Source of the DNA: Mesorhizobium sp. L-2-11
Lineage (GTDB): Bacteria > Pseudomonadota > Alphaproteobacteria > Rhizobiales > Rhizobiaceae
Direction of reading: 5' to 3'
Assembly (NCBI RefSeq): GCF_016756595.1
Contig: NZ_AP023258.1
Coordinates: 186,001 to 250,000, forward strand
Length of the DNA stretch: 64,000 nucleotides
Below are positions 51,370-60,611 of this stretch, piece after piece. The notes under the pieces were generated by a model, which made no database searches, had not been told where the DNA came from, and saw only the letters and a list, made by a program, of their open reading frames with translations. The translations under genes were made by a program, and so were the position numbers. Each line of letters opens with the position of its first letter. Within the stretch, counting starts at the first letter, position 1.

Positions 51370-52446
51370 TTACACGATCCCCCACGCACGAAACCTTCCC
51401 CTCCCCGTCATCTCGCGAAGGCCGAGCTCGCCGATAAGATTGAGCGCGCCCTGCTTCGAGACTTTTAGCACCTCCTGGATCATGCCGGTCGAGACGATCG
51501 GCCGTGAGAGTACGAATTCGACCAGGTCGGCCAGTTTCGAGCTGGTGCGCCGTTGTTTGAGCCGCCGTTCCATCTGGCTTTTCGCCGCCACCAGCCGGTC
51601 GTGCTCCTTCAGCCCCACGAGTGCGGCCTCATGGATCGCATCGAGTGAGGCCAGCAGCCGATCGCCGCGATTGCGCGTGCGCCGCCGCTCGCGCGGAATG
51701 TTTTTCGCGCCGAGATGAAGGCAGGCGAGATGGTTGCCGGCAAGACCCTCCTGCCGCAGCAGCGCGGCGCAAAACAGCGGACCGAGCCAGGCGGCGTGCT
51801 GCAGTACTTCGATCTCGGTCCAGGCTTCGAGCAGGATCGCCGCGCGCAGCACCGCCGGCAACTGCCGCGTTGCCGCGAGCACGGCCTGCCATTCGGCCAG
51901 CCGTTCTTCTTCATTCCAGTCGAGATCGTAGATCAGGTCCGGCCGGTCACGTCGTGACGTTTCCTGTTTTCGAGCAGACACGTCGGCGCCGCTCAAAATC
52001 TTCGATGACCGCGCCAGGACAGCATCGATCTCGGCAAATTCTTCAGCCAGAAGATCGTCCTCGCCATCATCCCGACCGTCGGCTTCAACGGGGCTGGCTC
52101 CAGCCCCCTGCCCTTCCCGGCTTTTTTGGCTCTCCGCCGCCGGCACGGCGCCGCCGCGGCCGGTCAGGGTCAAAAAACCGTCGCGGCCGAGCGCCCAGTC
52201 CGGCTTTTGCGACAAAATTCGACGGCGGGTTCGCAGCACCGCGTGCGCCCGGGTGAGCTCGTGGGTCGGGGTGCGGATGTCCATGTGGGCGTCGTGCAGG
52301 ACGAGGTCTTCAAGGTGGACGAGCTCGCCCTCGAGCCAGAGCGCGGCGGCCGCATCGGCAAAATGCTGGCGCTCGACAAAGCCGTCGCGGACCGGCGAGC
52401 GGGCCAGGCGCTCGTCGAGCCGCGCCAAGGCTTCGGTCGCTGTCGC
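51370..52446 (-). CDS. RHE_PE00001 family (DUF1612) protein, 5' truncated
   Basis: About 355 residues of the RHE_PE00001/DUF1612 family common on rhizobial plasmids: ATEALARLDERLARSPVRDG at the start, HDAHMDIRTPTHELTRAHAV, LEAWTEIEVLQHAAWLG, and a C-terminal helix-turn-helix (GMIQEVLKVSKQGALNLI). The family normally has some 20 more residues before ATEALARLDERL. Here the frame meets a stop at 52462-52464 just before DNA that leads into tniA, so the start was removed by the TniABQ-type insertion. A shortened product from an internal TTG is possible. Function unknown, probably DNA-binding. Confidence 0.65.
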   Translation of the reverse strand, partial: ATATEALARLDERLARSPVRDGFVERQHFADAAAALWLEGELVHLEDLVLHDAHMDIRTPTHELTRAHAVLRTRRRILSQKPDWALGRDGFLTLTGRGGAVPAAESQKSREGQGAGASPVEADGRDDGEDDLLAEEFAEIDAVLARSSKILSGADVSARKQETSRRDRPDLIYDLDWNEEERLAEWQAVLAATRQLPAVLRAAILLEAWTEIEVLQHAAWLGPLFCAALLRQEGLAGNHLACLHLGAKNIPRERRRTRNRGDRLLASLDAIHEAALVGLKEHDRLVAAKSQMERRLKQRRTSSKLADLVEFVLSRPIVSTGMIQEVLKVSKQGALNLIGELGLREMTGRGRFRAWGIV

Positions 52447-52489
52447 TTTTACTTCCCGATTTCAAACTCCCGAACGTCATATGCCAGTT

Positions 52490-52548
52490 AGGTTTGGGCG
52501 CTATGACGGGCTCAGTTTTTCGCTAACGATTTCACTGACGATCCGATT
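52490..52548 (+). repeat. candidate left end of the TniABQ transposon
   Basis: The 60 bases before tniA carry CGCTAACGATTTCACTGACG with two similar blocks TAACGATTTC and TGACGATCCG spaced by a few bases. Short repeated binding sites in front of tniA are typical of Tn7/Tn5053-like ends. The matching right end was not located, so the exact edge is unsure. Confidence 0.35.
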
Positions 52549-54201
52549 TTGTTGAACCGATTGCACAACCGAAAATCTGCACCCGCCGCGTCTCATTCCG
52601 ACGAAACATGGTTGGCGGCGCGTCGTGTCGCGCGCGAGCTCGACAAAATTCTCGACGGTCTTGGACCGCGCCGGGCGGCAATCGAGCGAGCCTCGGCTGA
52701 GCTGCGTCTCTCCACCCGCCAGATTTACAATCTGCTGGCGCGCTATCGCATCGATCGAACTGTGACGTCGCTGCTGCCTCGGCTGGATGGCAGTCGCAAG
52801 AAGCGCCTTGATCAAGGCATCGAGACGATCGTCGCAACGACGTTGCGAGAGCAATGGCTGGTGCTGGAGGCGCCGCCGCTCGCTCCCGCGGTGGCCGAGA
52901 TCCGGGCTCGCTGCGAGGAGGCCGGCCTGGCAGCTCCTTCCTATCTTACTGTAGCCCGCCGCATATCCACGCTATTTAGCCCCGAGGAGATTGCGAAGAA
53001 GCGATCTGCGAACCCAAAGCACCTTCAGCAGCTCAAACCGCGGCCAGGATACATCCACGCGGCGCGGCCGCTCGATGTCTGCCAGATCGATCACACGCCG
53101 ACCGACATCAACTTCGTGGAGGTCATCGACGGCGGTGGAACGTTCATCGGCCGGGCATATCTCACGATCGTCACCGACGTGGCGACCCGCTGCATTCTCG
53201 GCATCTGCCTCACCCTCGAGAAGCCGTCGGCGTTATCGGTCGCGCTCTGCCTGGCGCACGCTATGTGTCCAAGGGAGGTGTGGTTGGCCGCGCGCGGCAT
53301 CGAGCATGGATGGCCGATGTTCGGTCGGCCACGGTCAATCGTTACGGACTCAGCCAAGGAGTTCAAAGGGAATGCTTTCCAGCGTGGGTGCGAGGACTAT
53401 GGTATTCGGATCCGCTATCGGGATCGCGGTCGCGTCCACCAGGGCGGCGTGGTTGAAAGGCTGCTCGGGAAGCTTAACGCCGTTCTTGCGACGCAGCCCG
53501 GCTCAACGGGCAGATCCGTGGCGGACCGCGACGAATATCCCACGCAGCAGCGAGCCCGTCTCAGCTTCGACGATCTGGAGCGATGCGTCACGCTCGCCGT
53601 GATCGATCATAATCTGCAGGAGAACGCGAAGACTTTGAAGGTGCCGGCGACAGAATGGAATCGGCTGGCGCACAATTTGCCCCGCTTCGACGATGATCCC
53701 ATGCGGGTCCTGCTGGCATTCATGCCTGGGACGGAGAGGCGCATCTCGCCGCAGGGCGTCAGCATGTTCGCGCTGGACTATTTTTCACCATGGCTAGGCA
53801 GTCTCGTCCCGCGGCGGGACCGTCTGGGCCGGCTCGAGGTGAGATATGACCCTCGCGACATCAGCCACATCTACATCCGGGATCCCGACACACGAGAGTT
53901 CCGGCCGGTGGCAAGAAGAGACGGGCTCACCACACCGACCACACTATGGGAACATGAAGGTGATCGTGTTCGCCGACGTTCCGCAAACGCCCGACCGGAC
54001 GTCGAGAAGGTGACGCTGCGCCGCCAGATTGCGGAAATCGCAGGCAGGCAGAAGCTTTCAAAGGCGGACGTGCGCAATGCCGTCCGTCGGGCGCACGCGG
54101 CCGAAGCGCCCAAACCCTATGATGCAATGCGCCCGGCGACCCCACCACCTGCCGAACATCCCGTTCGACAAAAACGTCGTCTGCCAGTCGAGGACTGGTG
54201 A
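52549..54201 (+). CDS. tniA: TniA-type DDE transposase
   Basis: A 550-residue Mu/TnsB-like transposase. An N-terminal helix-turn-helix (RRAAIERASAELRLSTRQIY), then the RNase-H-fold core with DVCQIDHTPTDI (first Asp near 181), VTDSAKEFKG (second Asp near 267) and QGGVVERLLGKL (Glu near 302), followed by a Mu-type C-terminal beta-barrel (WLGSLVPRRDRLGRLEVRYD) and a disordered Pro-rich tail. All three catalytic acids are present. The start is TTG at 52549 or 52552, uncertain. It is followed after one base by tniB. Confidence 0.85.
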   Translation: MLNRLHNRKSAPAASHSDETWLAARRVARELDKILDGLGPRRAAIERASAELRLSTRQIYNLLARYRIDRTVTSLLPRLDGSRKKRLDQGIETIVATTLREQWLVLEAPPLAPAVAEIRARCEEAGLAAPSYLTVARRISTLFSPEEIAKKRSANPKHLQQLKPRPGYIHAARPLDVCQIDHTPTDINFVEVIDGGGTFIGRAYLTIVTDVATRCILGICLTLEKPSALSVALCLAHAMCPREVWLAARGIEHGWPMFGRPRSIVTDSAKEFKGNAFQRGCEDYGIRIRYRDRGRVHQGGVVERLLGKLNAVLATQPGSTGRSVADRDEYPTQQRARLSFDDLERCVTLAVIDHNLQENAKTLKVPATEWNRLAHNLPRFDDDPMRVLLAFMPGTERRISPQGVSMFALDYFSPWLGSLVPRRDRLGRLEVRYDPRDISHIYIRDPDTREFRPVARRDGLTTPTTLWEHEGDRVRRRSANARPDVEKVTLRRQIAEIAGRQKLSKADVRNAVRRAHAAEAPKPYDAMRPATPPPAEHPVRQKRRLPVEDW

Positions 54202-54202
54202 G

Positions 54203-55081
54203 ATGGCGGACCATCTGCTTGATCACGTTCGCCCGGTTCTCAGCCAAAGCATGGAAGAGCGGATCGCCTACATCCAGGCGCCGCGATGGGTCGGGCATCA
54301 GGTGGCGCTGCAGGCGCATCAGCGTCTTGCCGAATTGCTCGCCCGGCCGCCGGCGTTGCGGACGCGAGGGCTGATGTTGGTCGGACCCTACGCCAACGGT
54401 AAAACGATGATCGCGGAACGATTTGCCGTGGAACACCTGAGAGCCGCCGAGCGGCAGCGGGTATGGGTGGTTCAGACGCGCGAGGGGGCCGGCCTTGCGC
54501 ACTTTTATGGAAGCATTCTGCAGGCGCTGCGCGCGCCGGTCGGCAACAATCGGGATATCGGCCGCAAGGCTGAGCAGATCGATCATCTGCTTGGCAGCCT
54601 GAAGCCCAGGATCCTCATTTTCGACGAATTCCACAATGCCCTGCGTGGCCGGGCTCGCGACGTCGAGGCGGTTCTTGCCTTCCTCAGGCGGATCGGCCGT
54701 CAGTTCGACATTTCCCCGGTCCTGATCGGCGAGGTCGCCGTCTACGACTTCATAAACGAGACCAGCGAGATGGCGAGCAGGTTCGAGTTGCAGACCGTCC
54801 CGCGGTGGCAATATGGCGAGGAGTTTCTGACCCTCCTCGACAGCCTCGAAGGCGCATTGCCTCTCGCGCGTGCTTCCGATCTCTCCGATGAACCGTTGGC
54901 ACGAATGATTTTCCTCCTTTCCGAAGGTTTGATTGGCGAGATCGTGGCGATCGTCACCGCGGCGGCCGTGGCCGCGGCGAGGTCGGGCACCGAGCGCATC
55001 ACGAAATCAGGCCTCGAGGCGCTGCACTACATTCCCGTCTCGAAGCGCCGCCGGGCGCCGCTACGCAACGAACTGCTGTGA
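54203..55081 (+). CDS. tniB: TniB-type AAA+ ATPase
   Basis: A 292-residue AAA+ ATPase. Walker A LVGPYANGKTMIAE (near 60), Walker B ILIFDEFHNALRG (near 138), sensor region ISPVLIGEVAVYDF. TnsC/TniB proteins bridge the target selector and the transposase. Glycine-Lys-Thr and DE are intact, so it should hydrolyse ATP. Its stop overlaps the GTG of tniQ. Confidence 0.82.
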   Translation: MADHLLDHVRPVLSQSMEERIAYIQAPRWVGHQVALQAHQRLAELLARPPALRTRGLMLVGPYANGKTMIAERFAVEHLRAAERQRVWVVQTREGAGLAHFYGSILQALRAPVGNNRDIGRKAEQIDHLLGSLKPRILIFDEFHNALRGRARDVEAVLAFLRRIGRQFDISPVLIGEVAVYDFINETSEMASRFELQTVPRWQYGEEFLTLLDSLEGALPLARASDLSDEPLARMIFLLSEGLIGEIVAIVTAAAVAAARSGTERITKSGLEALHYIPVSKRRRAPLRNELL

Positions 55082-56103
55082 TCGGCGCAGCTTTGGCCAT
55101 CGAAATCCGTGAGCGCTACAGGGATGTCGTTCGGGATCGGTGGCCTGTTTCCGTTGACCCGCAGCCGGACGAGCTGTTGTCGAGCTGGCTACACCGTCTT
55201 GCTATCGCGAACGGCATCGCGACGCGGCCATTCGCCAGCGCCCTGGGGTCGAGCGACCGGATGTGGTCTCCCCGTCTCGATCTCCGGCTTCCGCGGGAGG
55301 CAGCCGCCCTGCTGGCTGATCCGACGAACGTTCCTCAGGAAACGATATCGGCAATGACTGATCCGGCGTTGACGCCGCTGCTATTGCCGCTGCGCGAGAA
55401 CGTCCACCGGAACCGTTCGAGCTGGATGCAGTATTGTCCTCTCTGCCTTGCCAGCGACGAGGCGCCCTATTTCCGGCGGCGGTGGCGCCTGGCGTCGCGC
55501 ATCTCCTGCTTCGCACATGGCTGCGGCCTTCGAGATCGGTGTCCTGCTTGCCGCACCGCAATTGTGTCGTTCGACCAGGTCGAGCTTGTCCCTCAACATT
55601 TCTGCGCACGATGCGGCTTCGATCTGCGTGCTGCCCCAAAGGCCCGGGTCAATGCGGCCGCGCGCCGGCTGGAACGTGCAATCATGGATATATGTCGCGT
55701 AGAATCGCCCAGGGGCTCAGCGAAAATCAGCGATGTTGTCTCGCGCGTGCTACGCGCCCCAGCCGTCGCCGATATCGGCCTGGGGGGAACCCTTACGAAT
55801 CTCTCGACCGCCGCACGCATTCGCTGCTTCGAGCAGCTCGCGGTAAAACCTCTCGACTGGCTTGTGACACACGAGGACGCCGCAGTCGCGCATCGGCGCC
55901 GGATGATCCTGGCGGCAGGCGGTCATGATGAATTGATTGCCCGCTTCGCCGACTTCCTGGGCAAGCATCAGACGAGGCCGAGATCCATGTGCCCACAACA
56001 GCCCAGAGCTGGTCTTGCCGACGTGCTGACGGCCTATCTGCGCGTGGCCAGTGATCGGACCACGTCAAAGTGTCACCGCAGGCTCCGAGTTCCACAATCC
56101 TGA
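55078..56103 (+). CDS. tniQ: TniQ family protein
   Basis: A 341-residue protein: TniQ start PDELLSSWLHRLAIANGI, then paired treble-clef zinc fingers (YCPLCLASDE ... CFAHGCGLRDRCPACR ... HFCARCGFDLR, about residues 120-190) and a helical C-terminal half. TniQ chooses target sites in these transposons. GTG 55078 overlaps the tniB stop. No CRISPR effector genes or array accompany it, so RNA-guided targeting is not indicated. The last 30 residues look less conserved and may be altered at the junction with the scpB fragment. Confidence 0.8.
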   Translation: MIGAALAIEIRERYRDVVRDRWPVSVDPQPDELLSSWLHRLAIANGIATRPFASALGSSDRMWSPRLDLRLPREAAALLADPTNVPQETISAMTDPALTPLLLPLRENVHRNRSSWMQYCPLCLASDEAPYFRRRWRLASRISCFAHGCGLRDRCPACRTAIVSFDQVELVPQHFCARCGFDLRAAPKARVNAAARRLERAIMDICRVESPRGSAKISDVVSRVLRAPAVADIGLGGTLTNLSTAARIRCFEQLAVKPLDWLVTHEDAAVAHRRRMILAAGGHDELIARFADFLGKHQTRPRSMCPQQPRAGLADVLTAYLRVASDRTTSKCHRRLRVPQS

Positions 56104-56130
56104 TAATCGGTGGCAGTTCTTGCGCGGGTA

Positions 56131-56405
56131 CTATTCGTCGATGACGGCGCCAGGGTCGCCGTCATCGGCGAACCCCGGCATGATCTCGCCCGCCAGCAAC
56201 ATGTCCTTCGACAGCAGCCCGGCGTCCTCAAGCGCCTCGAAGTCCGGCAGGTCGCGCAGCGTGTCGAGGCCGAACTCCAGCAGGAAGGCTTTGGTGGTCA
56301 CATAGGTGTAGGGCGCGCCGGGCGTCGGGCTGCGCGGGCCGGAGGCGATCAGGCCGGCGCCGCGCAGATGGCCGATCAGGTCGCGGCTGATCTCCTTTTT
56401 GGGCC
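56131..56405 (-). pseudogene. scpB: scpB C-terminal fragment
   Basis: The minus-strand translation reads KEISRDLIGHLRGAGLIASG, RSPTPGAPYTYVTTKAFLLE, FGLDTLRDLPDFEALEDAGL, the C-terminal winged helix of the SMC partner ScpB. The front two thirds are missing; homology starts near 56405. It is probably a broken second copy, since loss of the only copy would be harmful. Confidence 0.75.
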
Positions 56406-56620
56406 TGTTGCAGCCCTGTAGCTTTCGGACGAGCACTTAAAATAGCCGAAATCGCCCAGCGCCCCCGTCATGCGGTCCCCGCGCAACAGAATCGGCGATA
56501 TGCGCGGAAAATACCGGATGCGAATTCACAATTCGGCACTCGGAACGAATGGGACGACGTCCACGCCACGCCCAGCATGCCCACGCCAAAGTCACCAGCC
56601 CGTCACCACTCGCCTAAGGC

Positions 56621-56645
56621 GGAACCTCGCCCCGTGTTCGCTGTT
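56621..56645 (+). promoter_or_regulatory. EcfG-type promoter candidate before the CsbD gene
   Basis: GGAAC at 56621-56625 and TGTT at 56642-56645 with a 16-base spacer, one base off the EcfG consensus (CGTT). The ATG is 33 bases downstream. CsbD genes are known general-stress targets. Confidence 0.5.
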
Positions 56646-56677
56646 TGGGTTCTGCATACCAACGAAAGGAGAAGACA

Positions 56678-56878
56678 ATGAATTGGGATCAGATCAAGGG
56701 AAAGTGGACGCAGTTCAAGGGCAAGGCGAAGGAGCAGTGGGGCGATCTTACCGATGACGACCTCGATCGCGCTGAGGGAAATCGCGATCAGCTCGCAGGT
56801 CGGATTCAGGAAAGATACGGCATCGCGAAAGAAGAAGCCGAGCGTCAGGTGGACGACTGGTCAAGGCGCATGAGTTGA
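56678..56878 (+). CDS. CsbD family stress protein
   Basis: A 66-residue hydrophilic protein of the CsbD family: MNWDQIKGKWTQFKGKAKEQ, WGDLTDDDLDRAEGNRDQL, IQERYGIAKEEAERQVDDW. CsbD-like proteins are abundant in stressed bacteria; the molecular role is unknown. GGAGAAGACA precedes the ATG. The upstream near-EcfG promoter suggests general stress control. Confidence 0.88.
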   Translation: MNWDQIKGKWTQFKGKAKEQWGDLTDDDLDRAEGNRDQLAGRIQERYGIAKEEAERQVDDWSRRMS

Positions 56879-57350
56879 TCCAAGCCCAACTGCGGTTTTC
56901 TCCAAGTGCTGTCAGGTTGGGAGGCCGTCGCGCGGTGCCGGCGGCCTCCGGATTTGTGGTCGTGATCGGCGGGACTGACTGCAAGGGGAACAGCGGTTTG
57001 CGCCAAACTATGCACGGGGCGAGAGATGTAGGCACTCGCGAATGCAACTGCGCCGCATGCGCAGTCTGTCGGGCATAACATCGCAAGCTAGCAGCTAAGT
57101 CGACGCGGCGGGGCAACCGGGACCTATTCTATTCCGGACTTCACCACCCCGGTATCACGTACCGCCGCTTGGGAGGCATCTACTTACCTGTTACCCCGCT
57201 ACGACTAATTTGGCGATTATTCTAGAACCAGGCGCAGCCGTGCGCGGTTGGCTATTGCAGCCGGCTGGCAGCGTCGCTCGAATCCACAGCCTATGCGGAC
57301 CGGATGGACGGGCGAATTCCCGGATGATCCATTGGTCCTTGGCTGAACGT
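56879..57350. other. stretch with no supported gene
   Basis: 472 bases between CsbD and the end of the yihY pseudogene. Short frames only, no repeats of note. Confidence 0.4.
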
Positions 57351-58359
57351 TCAAGGCTTCTCGATCGATGACCTACCGATCGTGTCGGCCATCGTAGCAC
57401 CTCGAGAGCCAATCGGCAGAGGCTCGCCGGTCGTCGTATCCTTTGCGGTCTGGTGTTCAGTTCAGCGTTGAGCTCGGCGCCAAAGAGCAGGATCATGACG
57501 GAGATCCAGACCCAGACCATGAAGCCGATCACGGCGCCAAGGGTGCCGTAGGTTGCGTTGTAGTTGGCGAAGTTCTCCAAATAGTACGAAAAGGCCATCG
57601 ACGTGACGACCCAGACAACCGTGGCAATTCCAGAACCCACGTGAGCCACCGCCATTGTGGACGCTCGCGACTTGGACCAAATCGGTAGATGAGCGAAACT
57701 GCTGCAGCAATCGCGATCAGCAGGACGGGCCAGCGCAGCATCTTGACGAGGGTCTCCGCCCACTGGCCAAGGTTCAGGAACGCGAGCACGGCCGGCACTA
57801 CGCCCACTGACACCAGGAACAGAATGGCGATGAGGATCGAGCCTATCGTGAACGAGAATGTGACAAGATGTAGCCAAACCAGGCCGCGCTTCTCCTGTTC
57901 TTCATGGGCGATGTTCATGGCCTGAAAGGTGGCTTTGATCCCATTATTGGCGCTCCACAGCGCGATAGCGAGCCCGGCGACGAAGCCGAAGCTCAAGGCA
58001 TTGGTTTCCTGGTCGGCCAGTGATCCAAGCTGGCTGCGGATGAGGTCCATGCCACCCGAGGGAAGCAGGGCGCCCAGAAACGAGATCTGCTCCGCGATCG
58101 TCTGCGGATTGGCCACAAAGCCATAGAGCGAGACGAAAGCGGCAAGGGCTGGAAACAGAGCCAGCAGCAAATAAAAGGACACTCCTGCCGCGACTAGCAG
58201 TATGCGATCCTCATTGCTCTCGCGAGCCACCCGCCACAGCACGTCCTTCCATCCGGCTAGCGGTATTCGCGAAGGACCGGCCGCCTGCCGGCCGCGGCCA
58301 CGTTCCCCAGCGCGTCGGCTAGTCGCCGCGTCCGCCGAATGCGTCCTCGCTCGGCTCAT
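57351..58359 (-). pseudogene. yihY: YihY/BrkB-family membrane protein, two frameshifts
   Basis: The minus strand gives ILLVAAGVSFYLLLALFPAL, SFGFVAGLAIALWSANNGIK, then after a shift near 57655 GSGIATVVWVVTSMAFSYYL and TYGTLGAVIGFMVWVWISVM, then after a second shift near 57462 EHQTAKDTTTGEPLPIGSRG and a stop at 57351-57353. Together this is a complete six-span YihY protein. Two frameshifts make it a pseudogene unless they are sequence errors. ATG 58359 follows the DUF992 gene by three bases with AGAGG as ribosome site, so both belong to one operon. Confidence 0.8.
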
Positions 58360-58362
58360 CCT

Positions 58363-58865
58363 CTACGCTTTCATCACGGTGAGTTCGAGCTCGAGTATGG
58401 AAAGGGCGGCATTGACGAACTCGGGAGCAGCGGTGAGCGGTTTGAGGTGGATCGACGACGCCATTCCACCGATCAGGCCATCCTGTGTCTCCGCACCAAG
58501 GGACCCAATATAGCTGCCCTCGAGATGGCCGGCAGGAGTGTCAATCGAGGGTCCGGATACCGTCCAAACCATTACGATCTTCCCCTTGTCTGGAACGGAT
58601 GCGCCGAGTCGCTTAACGACGCCGCGAAGTTTTGCGCGCGGCCCTGTAAAGGGTTCGAAATCACGGACAGCTCCCGCTCAATCCCGAACGGCTCCTCCGA
58701 GGCAGGAGAGAGTACGCAGGTCAGCGTTCCCATATGAGCCGTCGGGGATCGGGCCCCTGCTGGCGTAGTCACGAACACACCCGTGCTCGCCAGGGCGGAC
58801 ACTAGGATCATCGCCGATGCAACCGCTGTTGAGATTGGCCTCCTACTGCTCACCTCGCTCTCCAT
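58363..58865 (-). pseudogene. DUF992 family secreted protein, one frameshift
   Basis: A signal peptide (about residues 18-39, hydrophobic then AGARS) precedes the DUF992 core: HMGTLTCVLSPASEEPFGIE, ERELS; after a shift near 58670, VRDFEPFTGPRAKLRGVVKR, then KIVMVWTVSGPSIDT, GSYIGSLGAETQDGLIGG, and VNAALSILELELTVMKA. Exported protein of unknown role, common in Hyphomicrobiales. One frameshift disrupts it here. First gene of an operon with yihY under an EcfG-like promoter. Confidence 0.7.
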
Positions 58866-58889
58866 TCATCGCGCGGGCCCACAAACCGG

Positions 58890-58914
58890 AACCGACAGCG
58901 CTTGGTATTGTTCC
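58890..58914 (-). promoter_or_regulatory. EcfG-type promoter candidate before DUF992-yihY
   Basis: On the minus strand GGAAC (58914-58910), 16 bases, GGTT (58893-58890), one base off consensus. The ATG at 58865 is 24 bases downstream, an ideal leader length. Confidence 0.5.
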
Positions 58915-58978
58915 CCTGGTCGGTTAGCGGTTTCGGAGACCTCAGAAAGTGGCTGCTTGGCCGCCGCGCGGACGCGAC

Positions 58979-60298
58979 TCAAAGGACGACGGTTGCCGAG
59001 CCGAGAGACTTGCGATCGGTGACTTCAGGAACCGCCTTAGCTGGTCCAAATTCTTCAACCGCAGCCCTCACGTCGGCAATATCTTGGGAAAGTTTCATCG
59101 AGAGTTCGGACCGGGCAAGGATGTCGTGGGCGAGTTGCATCGCGGGCTTCCCGAAATCCGAAGGCGCTGCATTCGCAAGCGTCTTCAGGCCCCGCAGCAT
59201 GGCCAACGTCACATCGAGGGAGGCGCCCGCATCGCGCGAGATCGAGCCGAATGCTTCCGCAATGAGCTCGGCTGGCGCCACCGGTTCCACGGAGACGCGG
59301 CTGAATTGTGACTCAGCCTGCTCTCCATAAGCGCCGCGGGCCCAGTCGCCAAGGAGCCGGGTCTGCGAGAAGATGACGTCGATGGCGGTGCCAGGATCGT
59401 TCACTGCCGGGGACAATGCCCGACGCGCGATCTCTGCCAGAATGGTCAGACCGTAACCGGGATCATAATCGAAGGTTCTTTGACCGCCCACTAGAAAGGC
59501 CTGGCGCATGCTTGTCAGACAGTCGTCGGACGCCTCTCCAGCAGCCTGCGCCAGTATAGTGGCGTAGTCGACATAACTGCCCGGGCGGGTCACCACGTGT
59601 ATGTTGAGATTGTGTTCCTCGGCAATTTCCTGCAGGCGTTCCCTGTCGAAGTGCTGGACGAAACCGACGCGCTCGGCCCGTACCGCGAATTCGCTGCCTG
59701 TCACGGACATGCTTCTGCAGCACCCGTAGAGCGCAGCCGGACCGAGACGCTCGAGAGCGTCCTTCGTGGCCTTTTCCACACGATCGATCGTCTCGCCGAC
59801 ACGGCCGACGACCGAAATCTGTCCGATCCACCTGATGAGCGCGAACACGATCGCCAGCACGACGACGACGGTGGCGCCGAATAGAATGAGCCGCCCGCTC
59901 GTACTGTAGATCTCGCCGGACAACCCTATGATTCCAACGATGCTGAAAAGGAAAGCGCCGATGAACACGGATATGGATGTCTGTGCACGCCTGTCCTCAA
60001 CGATGAGCGGAACGGCCCTGGGCGACCCGGACTGGGATGCGTTCGCCAGCAGGTTCACCAGTGTTGATAGAGCGAACACAGAGACCGTCAGCATGCTCGC
60101 GGCAACTATGCTCAGGATGCCTTTCACCGCCTCCTGCGAAACCGTGATGGGAAGATTGCCGGATTTGATCGGATCGGCAAAAAAGATGGTGGAGAAATAG
60201 GCGGCGGCAAGGACCAGGACGGCAAAGACCGAGAACAGCGCCGGCAGGAACCAAAGCCCCCGCGTGATCCGTTTGAACAGGAACCAATTGAGCGGCAA
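58979..60298 (-). CDS. DUF2254 membrane protein
   Basis: A 439-residue membrane protein of the DUF2254 family: four spans (about 15-38, 58-85, 105-125, 133-152 from the chosen start) and a soluble C-terminal half with GSEFAVRAERVGFVQHFD, RPGSYVDYATILA, FDYDPGYGLTILAEIARRAL and SPAVNDPGTAIDV. Role unknown; possibly a channel or transporter. TTG 60298 is preferred to GTG 60316: AGGAGG lies five bases upstream of the TTG, and the EcfG promoter -10 box almost touches the GTG, so the GTG could hardly be in the mRNA. Confidence 0.82.
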   Translation of the reverse strand: MPLNWFLFKRITRGLWFLPALFSVFAVLVLAAAYFSTIFFADPIKSGNLPITVSQEAVKGILSIVAASMLTVSVFALSTLVNLLANASQSGSPRAVPLIVEDRRAQTSISVFIGAFLFSIVGIIGLSGEIYSTSGRLILFGATVVVVLAIVFALIRWIGQISVVGRVGETIDRVEKATKDALERLGPAALYGCCRSMSVTGSEFAVRAERVGFVQHFDRERLQEIAEEHNLNIHVVTRPGSYVDYATILAQAAGEASDDCLTSMRQAFLVGGQRTFDYDPGYGLTILAEIARRALSPAVNDPGTAIDVIFSQTRLLGDWARGAYGEQAESQFSRVSVEPVAPAELIAEAFGSISRDAGASLDVTLAMLRGLKTLANAAPSDFGKPAMQLAHDILARSELSMKLSQDIADVRAAVEEFGPAKAVPEVTDRKSLGSATVVL

Positions 60299-60317
60299 AT
60301 CGTCCTCCTGCTGCACG

Positions 60318-60342
60318 AACGCGGCGAGGTAGCGGATGTTCC
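60318..60342 (-). promoter_or_regulatory. EcfG-type promoter before the DUF2254 gene
   Basis: A perfect match: GGAAC (60342-60338), 16 bases, CGTT (60321-60318) on the minus strand. The predicted start of transcription near 60311 leaves just enough leader for the AGGAGG at 60309-60304 and a TTG start at 60298. Confidence 0.75.
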
Positions 60343-60611
60343 GCTAACCAGGTGACGGACAAGGGGCCTTCGGAAGCCGTTATGCCAAATCGGAATTCGT
60401 GCAAGCAGGGGAGAGTAGCCGCCGGAACTTGGATATCGCGGTTCCGCGGTCGCATGCCTTCGTTCGCATGATCAACTGGAACTCGCCGAGATGGTTGAGC
60501 AGGGCACGATTGTGGAGTTCGTCGACAGGTAATCCAATCACACTCGCAGCCATTTGCTTCAAGTCGGGTCGAGAGGCAGACATGGCCGCAGTTGGAGAAG
60601 TGAAGTGCCTG

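Noticed and set aside
28796..52500. GTTAGGTTTGG shared by the repeat cluster near 28.8 kb and the DNA before tniA as two ends of one transposon
   Set aside because: Only 11 bases match, the surrounding repeats differ, and gene orientation does not fit a single element.
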